A stretch of 64,000 bases of DNA from Bufo bufo (lineage: Eukaryota; Chordata; Amphibia; Anura; Bufonidae). This document shows, one piece after another, positions 56,483 to 64,000 of the stretch; the first letter of the stretch is position 1, and each line of letters opens with the position of its first letter. The notes beneath the pieces are model-generated. The model saw only the letters and a program-made list of their open reading frames with translations. It searched no databases and was not told where the DNA came from. A program made the position numbers and the translations under genes. The stretch lies in contig NC_053390.1 in NCBI RefSeq assembly GCF_905171765.1, positions 164,836,166-164,900,165 of the forward strand. Reading direction: 5' to 3'.

Positions 56483-56927
56483 TATATGTCGGGCCCATCT
56501 ACCAATCGACAAGGTGGCTTCTAACAGACGGGACCTACTCTAACACATGGTTGTATCCTACAAGATTCTAGGTCAAAGGAGCGTCCAGCTATTGTGATAT
56601 AAAAAAGCACCAGATGGGGGGGGGGGGGTTCGTGCTAGGTTCACAGAGGAGGATGCCTGTTCCCCTATATGTGCTTTTAATCAGGAATATCACAATAGCT
56701 GGATGCCTCTTTGACCCAGAATCTTGTAGGATGCAACCATGTGTTAGAGTAGGTCCCGTCTGTTAGAAGCCACCTTGTCGATTGGTAGATGGGCCCGACA
56801 TATAGCTGATCAATAATATGCGCTAAGAGCTTCTACTCTGTCTAATAGTAAGTATAGCAGTCATGCATTTTACTTTTTTCACATATTCACCGTTTACGTG
56901 TGTCTTAGTGCATATAGTGCTGCTACT

Positions 56928-57213
56928 TCTAGTTCTACACATATAATTGCCATGGTAGCTTGCACCTGCTATCCACCTGGAGGTGCTGGTTCATTCTTTG
57001 ATTATTTTTAGATAGATATACAATTTGAGGCAAAAGTTTGGACACACCCTTCTAATCTTGTATGTGAAACTATTCATTGGGAGAGAGGCTGCGTTATTTG
57101 GTGGTGGAACTGTTTTTGGCAGCCATTTTGAAATGTGCCATTTTGAATTCAGCTCCGCTTTTTCCAAAGGCCCATGTGATATATCAGTCTTGGCTAGAAT
57201 TTCCTCAGAAACA
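56928..57213. other. No gene; possible repeat edge
   Basis: AAAAGTTTGGACACACCC (about 57030) resembles the end of another Tc1-like repeat, but no matching second end is found. The ORFs across it carry no motif. Confidence 0.35.
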
Positions 57214-57910
57214 CTGTCACGGACGTACCAAGACATACGGACATCCCCACGACAGTGGGTGACAGAAGATCTGTGAGACTGGCAGCAAGTGCTTTGATCT
57301 GACAGGTTTCCTTGTGGATCAATAGGCGTCTGTGTTGTTTCTGATGCTGGCCACAACTCTCCTCCAGGTGTTGCTATTGTGGTCATTTAACTTTCCTTAT
57401 TTATAGTTGCTTCTCCCAGAATGCTGTGCGGTTTATAGCTTCAGTGTTATCTGTGATCTGCTGGTGTTTGGTTCTCGGCTGAGTTCCTGTTGCTGCCATA
57501 GCTACTGGAAAGTTAAGTTTCCTTTCCCTTTTGCATTTAGTTTTGGTTTACCTGTGTGTTGTTTTCCCCCTGCCCTTTGTTGTAGGCCTAAGAGAGACTC
57601 CTGGTCGTCCTTCCTTTCTGGAGGAACAGGTAGTCTCAGTCCTGTCACTATTGCCACGGTCTTATAGGGTGAGTTAGGACTCTAGGTACTCCTGCGTATG
57701 AACTCGCCTACCTTTGGGGTCTGTTCATACTGATAGCCAGTCAGGACTGTGACTAGGGATTTGACTAGGAGGTGTCCTTCTTTCTTCCCTAGCTTTCAGG
57801 CCTTGTTCCCTCTACTTCTTCGTCCGGTGTGGTGTTTTGACCCATATTTACCTGTTTAGGAGTTAAGTGAGGTCAACGTTTGCTAAAGTGCTTTACATGA
57901 CGTGTTCAAT
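57214..57910 (+). repeat. LTR-like repeat beginning TGTCACGGACG
   Basis: The segment starts TGTCACGGACGTACC. It has pyrimidine-rich promoter-like sequence and a TTATTTATAG box (about 57397) near a GGTGTTTGGTTC stretch. It looks like an amphibian LTR, but the 3' end and target duplication are not clear. No coding region. Confidence 0.35.
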
Positions 57911-57920
57911 GTGTCTGCCT

Positions 57921-58415
57921 GTCACGGCGGACGTGCACTCAGACTAACAGATAAACCACCAACCAGGCTCTAGGCGAGAGGCAGGGGAAGGGTCACCTCC
58001 TAGCTAATCCCTGACCTCTCTCCCTGCACTGCTCAGCCCACATGCAGACCTTGGTGGTAGGTATGATGTGTCCCCGTGCCTGGGCTGAAACACCCTAAAT
58101 TCCCTGAGCTGGTGAAGAGGGGAAATAGGAGCAGCCTACTCGCACAGAACCTGGATGGGAGAGATGATACAAAACAATCAAACTAGAAACCACACTTATC
58201 TTTCTGAGCTGGAACAGCCAACCTTCCCTCCTAGCTTCCAAGACCAAAGTGATTCCTATAATCCGCTCAGAGCACTGGGCTGGAGTGCTATTTAAACTAA
58301 TGACCCCACCCAGTGCACCTGATGGGAGGCGGATCCAGCATGGCTCCAAAACAAAACACTAAACTCATGCTGCTATTCTGGCCGACCTCCGCATATAGTC
58401 AGGGCGGGGCATGAC
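57921..58415 (-). repeat. Repeat with TGTCA/TGACA ends
   Basis: It begins TGTCACGGCGGACGTGC and ends GGGGCATGACA. It is A/G-rich in its first half, as if an LTR were read backwards (GTGCTATTTAAACTAATGAC contains an inverted TATA-like box at about 58286). It may pair with the preceding repeat. The family is uncertain. Confidence 0.4.
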
Positions 58416-58891
58416 ACTGCCATTCTGCTGGATGCACATGGTTAAACGTTTCATCCAGTCTTCGTTGACGTGCTGAAGAACTGCAGGTGCTACTTCTTCA
58501 CAGCACTGTAGGATTTGTTGTTTCAGGTGAGCCATATTGCGTATGCAAAGGTTTATATCGGAGCATGAAATGGAGACAAAGCATAATGTGAACAGCCCCT
58601 AAGGAGCACTGCTGGTGCTGAGGCTGTACTTCAAGATCTGACACTGCTACAACACATGAATGAATGATTGAAACATAGGTCCCTCTTTTTTTAGGCAGCA
58701 CTGCACCTGTGTCAGTAGGACATTGGTAACAAAGCCGATTGCTCTGTTAGGGCAGGAGTAGACATGGCGGGCAATCTAGATGTAGCCAGAAACCACAGCC
58801 ATTTTCTATTTCTTCATTATACCTTGTCAGATGTTTCCTAATTGTTCGTGTCCTCACGGTTTTGGGGAAAACCTACAAAGCCATGTGGACA
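58416..58891. other. No gene; unassigned sequence
   Basis: The 67-codon ORF at 58498-58701 has no domain. Nothing further is recognised. Confidence 0.4.
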
Positions 58892-60388
58892 TTAAGTCCT
58901 CTTTCACACAAGCGAGTTTTCCGTGCGGGTGCAATGCGTGACGTGAACGCATTGCACCTGCACTGAATCTGGACCCATTCATTTCTATGGGGCTGTTCAC
59001 ATGAGCGGTGATTTTCATGCATCACTTGTGCGTTGCGTGAAAATCGCAGCATGCTCTATATTGTGCATTTTCCACGCAACGCAGGCCCCATAGAAGTGAA
59101 TGGGGCTGCGTGAAAATCGCAAGCAAGTGCGGATGCGGTGCGATTTTCACGCACGGTTGCTAGGAGACTATCGGTATGGGGACCCGATCATTATTATTTT
59201 CCCTTATAACATGGTTATAAGGGAAAATAATAGCATTCTTAATTAGGGATCGACCGATTATCGGTTTGGCCGATATTGAGGATTTTGAACGTTATCGGTA
59301 TCGGCATCTATTTTGCCGATATACCGATAACGTATTGGGAACACAGAACGCGCTGCTCTCAGCGCTCTCTGTGTTCCCTCCGCAGCACAGGGGAGAAGGA
59401 AGCAGTGTCTCCCTTCCCCTGTGCTGCTGCTGCCGCCAATGAGAGGAGAAAAGATAAGAGGAGGGGAGGGGCTGTGGCCGCTGCGCCACCAATGAAGATA
59501 AGTCTTTCATTAATTCATATACAGGAGGCGGGAGCTGGCTGCAGAATCACATAGACGGCTCCCGACCTCTATGAGCAATAGCTGCGATCCGCGGTAGTTA
59601 ACTCCTCAGGTGCCGCGGATCGCAGCTACCGCTCATAGAGGTCGGGAGCCGGCTATGTGATTCTGCAGCCAGCTCCCGCCTCCTGTATATGAATGATTGA
59701 GAGACTTATCTTCATTGGTGGCGCAGTGCGCCCCCCAGTATTAATCATTGGTGGCGCAGTGCGCCCCCCATCCCAGTATTAAAAACATTGGTGGCGCAGT
59801 GTGCCCCCCCACCCAAGCCCCCCCCCCAGTATTAATCATTGGTGGCAGTGGCCACAGGATCCCCCCTTTCCCCTGCTCCTCCGATCTGAGCCCCAGCAGT
59901 GTAATCCTGGGGCTCCGATCGGTTACCATGGCAGCCAGGACGCTATTGAAGCCCTGGCTGCCATGGTAAGCTCCATGATGCTGTGTGCACAAAGCACAGA
60001 GCAGCAGGGACAGTGTGAGCTCCTATTCACCCTGATAGAGATCTATCAGGGGGAATAGGACAAGGGTTCTAGTCCCTAAGGGGGCTAAAAGTTAGTAAAA
60101 AAAAACCACAAAAATATTAAGTATAAATGAAAAAGATTTAAAAAAATAAATAAAAAATACACATTAACAATAAACATAAATTTTCAGCAGATTTGTGTAG
60201 GAAATTTTTTTTTTTCTCAAAAATGAAAATTCCCAGAATATCGGTATAAATTATCGGCTATCGGCCTGAAAGTTCACAAATTATCGGTATCGTATCGGCC
60301 CTAAAAAATCTATATCGGTCGATCCCTATTCTTAATACAGAATGCATAGTACAATAGGGCTGGAGGAGTTAAAAAAAATATATATAAC
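58892..60388. mobile_element. Hairpin-ladder MITE, split by a hAT element
   Basis: It starts near CCTCTTTCACACAAGCGAGT and runs through palindromes GTGCAATGCGTGACG...GCATTGCAC, GCGTTGCGTGAAAATCGC and CCTTATAACATGGTTATAAGG to 59243. It resumes at 60337 with ACAGAATGCATAGTACAATA. The right end merges into the retroviral relic and is not defined. The first 100 bp resemble the complement of 53720-53815. Confidence 0.55.
59244..60328. mobile_element. Non-autonomous hAT element B (same ends as 53990)
   Basis: An exact 8-bp duplication TTCTTAAT lies at 59236-59243 and 60329-60336. The ends TAGGGATCGACCGATTATCG and ATATCGGTCGATCCCTA match element A. The interior differs: it has a hairpin around CTCATAGAGGTCGGGAGCCG (about 59520-59690) and three repeats of ATTGGTGGCGCAGTGCGCCC (59715-59800). 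It also has CAGCCAGGACGCTATTGAAG between CCATGG halves, similar to modules in the MITE at 44016-45641. Confidence 0.93.
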
Positions 60389-61720
60389 TCACCTTAATCC
60401 ACTTGATCGCGCATCCCAGCTACTCTTCTGTCGTCGTAGTAGAATCTCATATCCAGATAGTCTTTGTGCGGACATGTGCTGTGTGTGTATGCCTTTGAGA
60501 AGGCCTACTACATCATGTGTGGTGTACAGGATAGTCTCATGTCCCATGGTGAGTGGCGTTGCAAGCTCAACCATCATAGCACAGGCTGCAAGAAATCTCA
60601 GACAGGCCAGCATTCCTTGGACGGATGCCAGAACCACCTTTGAGAAAAAAGCACAAGGACGTAACTTGCCTCCGTGATATTGTGTCAGCACACCCCGCCA
60701 TGGTTTTACAATTTTGTCGAGCATATACGTGGAATGTGAGTTTGTAGTCAGGGAGGCCCAAACCTGGACTTGTCATTAAAGAACATTTCAAATAATCAGA
60801 TGCACTAAACATTTCCTCAGACCACCTGATAACATCTGGCATGTCTGCCAGAGTGGCTTGTCTCATTACATTGTCATAGTAGGAGCAATCAGGAATCCAT
60901 TGTCTGCAGTAGTTTATCATACCAAGGAAAGATAACATTTCTTTCTTGGTGTGCGGGGTGACCAGGCCCGCAATCAGACTGGACTCTTTCTGTGCTGATT
61001 CTCCTTTCTCCCTTTGTGAGAACAAAGCCCAAGTATTCAACTTGCTTTTTACACCATTGCATTTTCTTATGTGACACCTTGTGTCCACATTCAGACAACC
61101 ATTTCAACAAAGATAAACCATCTGTTACATTGGCCTCCTCTGACATACTACACAATAACAAATCCACGTATTGCAAGAGCACAGAACCCTGGGGGGGGGG
61201 GGGGGGGGTGCCAGTGTTTTAAACTGGCTTGGAGGATAATGCTGTACACTACAGGTGAATCAGCATATCCCTGGTGTATCCTGCACCAGGTGAGTTGACG
61301 ACCCTCAAAGGAAAAAGCAAAAGAGGAGTCTGGTCTACTTATCAACCGGGATAGAGAAGAAAGCATTTTTCAAGTCTATCACGCTGAAACAGACCGCTTC
61401 TGCAGTAAATGGCTGACAGCAACTGAAAAATGTGTCGGCTGTCTCTGTTTACTCACGGTTTGGGCTCCTGAACTTTTGTAACTATGTGTGGGGGTCTGTA
61501 TCTTCCTGATCTCAAAGCATCCCGCTGCCTCCTTCTCATATAAATGTTTCTCAAAGTCTTGTATTTTGTCTGAGGTCCATGAGAAAACGCGCTGTTTTAC
61601 AATCAACATGAGATTGAGAAGGAGAATTTGGCTGTCAGTATTTGCAGCCTTCAGTCCCTGGTTGGGAGGGGGAAACTCACACTTAGATTTTCCTCCACCC
61701 ACAGTAAGAAAATGCATCAA
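60389..61720 (-). pseudogene. Endogenous retrovirus pol relic (RT and RNase H)
   Basis: Read on the minus strand, overlapping broken frames show, in order: a decayed N-terminal RT part (61720-61379), an RT segment with FAFSFEGRQLTWCRI and YADSPVVYS (to about 61148), and the catalytic-loop region. There the gammaretrovirus-type YVDD box has lost its second Asp (YVDL, about 61160). The RT connection KKQVEYLGFVLTKGERRIS follows, then an RNase H-like part (HGGKLRPCAFFSKV, 60724-60389). At least three frame changes and a G-run (61192-61208) break it. Pol would copy viral RNA to DNA; this one cannot. No env or integrase was recognised. The nearest relatives are class I (gamma/epsilon-type) elements, by motif only. 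Confidence 0.8.
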
Positions 61721-62255
61721 ATGAATGACAGAGTGAAAATTTTACAGTGAGATATGTTCTTACACTTACCAGAACAATAGCTCTCACACAAACAGATGAA
61801 TCTTAACACTCTATGTATCTTTATACTCTAAATATAGGTATGCGTCAAACCAAGGTAGGTCAGTCTCCCGGAGACTGTTCTCTTACATGTACCCCTGGTA
61901 CTAAAAAATATCTCTGCCGACAGATAGATAAAGTAAATAGATCTCCCGGAGAATCTATGGTGTGTCCCTGACACAAAACAACTTACGGAATGGATCCTGA
62001 GATCCTATGATGTGTCCCTGACACAAAACAAATCTCCCTGAGATTTTTTTCCGTGCGTGTCACTCCAAGTGCCGGCCTTATTCATGAAAGTACTCCAAGT
62101 ACTTATTATAAACTTCCGGAGTTTATTTTTAAGGCTTAACAATGTATCCCGGATACATAATAAAAACTCACGGGTAGAGATGTGGCCAGTGCCCTCGGAC
62201 CCGGCAGTGGACAAAAGGGATGTCTCTCTTACCGGACACAAGGATGGCCTTCTCT
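61721..62255 (-). other. ERV leader region, gag absent
   Basis: This lies between primer-binding site and pol relic. A 28-29-bp word containing TGTGTCCCTGACACAAAACA occurs twice, 48 bp apart (61957 and 62005). CCGGTAAGAGAG on the minus strand (about 62232) could be the retroviral splice donor. No gag frame is left. Confidence 0.5.
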
Positions 62256-62273
62256 ATCCCGGACGAGCCCCCA
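62256..62273 (-). promoter_or_regulatory. tRNA-Pro-type primer-binding site
   Basis: The minus strand reads TGGGGGCTCGTCCGGGAT, the 18-nt complement of the tRNA-Pro 3' end used by gammaretroviruses. It lies three bases inside the end of the putative LTR, and the pol relic lies downstream in the same direction. Confidence 0.9.
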
Positions 62274-62276
62274 AAC

Positions 62277-62710
62277 TGAAAGGATTTGGACATTTCTGGA
62301 CCTCTACGACCACCTTGGTTTGAGACACTGACGTCAGGAGAGATGTTTCTCAGTTGGCAATAATAGACACACACATCACTGAGAAACACAAATTTTATTA
62401 TGCTATAGCTTGGCCTCATATAGGCAGCAGAAAAGTTTGCATAACAACAGTGTTAAACCAATCATAAAATGATAAACATTGACGCCCATACAGATACTAC
62501 CGGAACATCCTTTTATGGGTATGTAATACGTCACATATAAGAATGTAAGCAGTTGTGCCAAATGACCCTGAATGAGACAGAACATTTGTTCTAGTTCTGG
62601 GAGATTCCCAGAATCTGTCCTGAGACAGATAAGTGAACCTAACTCACAGCGGGGGGGATGTGAAGTGCGTGGGTGAGATATTATAACAATTCTGTACATC
62701 ATAGAGAAGA
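62277..62710 (-). mobile_element. 5' LTR of the endogenous retrovirus
   Basis: On the minus strand it contains a CATAAAAGG TATA-like box (about 62510), then AATAAAA (about 62392), and ends in CA at 62277, three bases before the primer site. The start lies somewhere near 62700-62730. The second LTR is not in the expected place beyond pol, so the provirus is truncated at its 3' side. Confidence 0.65.
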
Positions 62711-62730
62711 CAAGATGCAGTCTCTTCAGG

Positions 62731-63478
62731 GGCCATTGTTTTTTTTTTTTTAAGTGATTGGCTTATGTGGGAGCTCATTTTTTGCGGGATGAGGTGATGT
62801 TTTTATTGGTACCATTTTGGGGTACATAAGACTTTTTGATCGCTTGGTATTACACTTTTTGTGAGGCAAGGTGAAAAAAAATGGCTGTTTTGGCATAGTT
62901 AAATTTTTTTTTTTTTTACAGCATTCACCTAAGGGGGCATATCATGTGATATTTTTATAGAGCAGGTTGCTACGGATGCAGCGATACATATTATGTCTAT
63001 TTTTATTTTAAGTTTTACAGTGAAAGCCTTTTTGAACAAAATAAAATCTTGTTTTTGTGTTGCCATTTTCTGAGCCATAGTTTTATTATTTTATGGGCGA
63101 TTGTCTTAGGTAGGGTCTAATTTTTTGGGGGATGAGATGACTGTTTGATTGGTACCATTTTCAGCTAAATATGCCTTTTTGATCACTCACAGGGATGGCA
63201 GCCACGATGCTTAAGGAAGGCATCGGGGTGCCGTCCAAGCCATCGGGTCCCCGTCACAGCAGCGCGGGAACCCGATGGGATACCGCAGTCAGCGTTGACC
63301 GCGGCAGTGCGAGGGTTAATGCGCCGGCATCTGTGTTTTCACTGATGCCGGACCCCTGCAGCTGATCGGGCAGGCGCAGCTCCTGCGCACACCCGGTCAG
63401 CGCGCCGCAGCTATACAGCGTTGGGATTTCAGACCCATTTCCCAGCGACGTACATGTACGGTGCTGGTATCCTATGGG
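62731..63478 (+). mobile_element. TTAA-family element, 3' part (copy 3)
   Basis: It contains roughly 345-bp unit motifs found at 8000-9100 (TTTTTGATCGCTTGGTATTA, then TTTTTATAGAGCAGG). A palindrome ladder follows (about 63190-63300). The terminal hairpin around GTACATGTAC is followed by TTAA at 63479-63482. The left part is missing, lost at the ERV LTR junction. Confidence 0.65.
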
Positions 63479-63482
63479 TTAA

Positions 63483-64000
63483 CTAGTTTTTCTTGAAGAA
63501 TAAAATGAAAACAAGAACAATATATTCACATGGTATAAAGTCATATGCAAGGACCACGATACAATGCATCCAGTGTATCTACAAGATCATAAAAGAGAGG
63601 GAGAATGAATACACATACAGAAGTCCTAATCCTCAAGTGAAATTATAGAATTGATCAAATAAGAATGCTGTTGGAAAAGGCCATTTTATATATTACTTCT
63701 GGTATGTTTTAATGGGTTTTGCACAGCTAACATATTGATGACCTATGCATAGGATAGATCATCAATATGAGATTATTAGGGGTCCGGCACCCATCACTTA
63801 CACCAACCAGCCGTTAGCAGCAGCGGTGGTTTTAAAAGTAAACTGCATACACAGCCAGACCACGGCACTGTACAATGTGTAGTGGCGGTGCTCTTATTCA
63901 GCTGAGCTGCAGTGCCCCAGAACGGCCACTAAACAGTGCACAGTGCTGTTCCAGCTCCATGTGTCCCACTGATCAGTTACTGATGACCTATGGAAAGATC
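63483..64000. other. No gene; repeat fragment at the window end
   Basis: From about 63730 the sequence ATATTGATGACCTATGCATA with an inverted partner near 63755 matches the arm of the MITE at 51350-51578. The rest is unassigned and runs off the window. Confidence 0.45.

Larger units (their letters stand above)
54737..56927. mobile_element. Foldback element interrupted by Tc1
   Basis: Left arm 54737-54861 plus 56485-56604 and right arm about 56690-56927 are near-perfect complements (AGTAGCAGCACTATATGCAC at the outer end). They enclose a loop of about 85 bp with a G-run (about 56617-56630). The original foldback was about 570 bp; the extra 1.6 kb is the Tc1 element. The arms agree closely even after the insertion. 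Confidence 0.85.

Noticed and set aside
61192..61208. G-quadruplex-like regulatory element
   Set aside because: A single homopolymer G run inside a retroviral relic; more likely slippage, and possibly a sequencing artefact.
1..64000. tRNA, rRNA or snRNA genes and tRNA-derived SINEs
   Set aside because: No cloverleaf with A and B boxes or conserved rRNA core was found on reading; a tRNAscan or Rfam search would settle it.

Overview
The window is animal nuclear DNA, almost certainly from a large, transposon-rich vertebrate genome. An anuran amphibian (frog or toad) is the best guess. The grounds are one vertebrate-type gene (ENKD1-like), a full-length L1-clade LINE, Tc1/mariner and hAT DNA transposons, Ty3/gypsy and endogenous-retrovirus remnants, and many hairpin-rich non-autonomous elements of kinds I associate with frog genomes. 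The species call rests on recognition, not on a search. There is no bacterial operon structure, no CRISPR array, and no tRNA or rRNA gene that I can support.

Layout. 1-9.7 kb: two inverted copies of a TTAA-flanked non-coding element (79-2596 and 6523-~9740) around LTR-like debris and a hairpin-ladder MITE. 9.8-11.5 kb: a minisatellite that switches strand, then a repeat holding a degenerate hammerhead-like motif. 11496-16594: a complete hAT transposon with a broken transposase and a 93-bp minisatellite. 16.6-18.8 kb: a LINE remnant split by a MITE, a gypsy-type LTR and a second MITE. 19279-25454: a full-length L1-type LINE with an intact ORF1 and an ORF2 broken by only one stop codon. 25.5-29.6 kb: LTR-like sequence, a TTAA MITE and a 24-bp minisatellite. 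29.6-32 kb: a gypsy gag/protease relic on the minus strand, split by a dead Tc1 element. 32-37.5 kb: MITEs and foldbacks. 37500-41560: a 4-kb TTAA element containing tandem hairpin repeats and alternating inverted repeats. 41.6-46.6 kb: MITEs and a putative Penelope-like region carrying a well-formed small hammerhead ribozyme variant. 47107-49478: four insertions nested in one another. 49.8-51.3 kb: the only host gene, an intronless ENKD1-like ORF with a plausible housekeeping/ciliary promoter. 51.3-60.4 kb: MITEs, foldbacks, two hAT-type elements with perfect 8-bp duplications and an intact Tc1 transposon. 60.4-62.7 kb: an endogenous retrovirus relic (pol, tRNA-Pro-type primer site, LTR). 62.7-64 kb: another TTAA-family end and common repeats.

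How the parts work together. The L1-type LINE and the intact Tc1 are the likely or recent engines. The LINE shows target-primed insertion (14-bp duplication, A-rich tail). The Tc1 has a complete DD34E transposase and nearly identical 214-bp inverted repeats. Most other elements are passengers that carry only the ends needed for mobilisation in trans. Target-site duplications let the insertion order be read in several places: Tc1 into gypsy gag, Tc1 into a foldback, MITE into LINE, and hAT into MITE.

Limits. Boundaries come from reading the sequence by eye. Family names are from memory of motifs; no database search was run.
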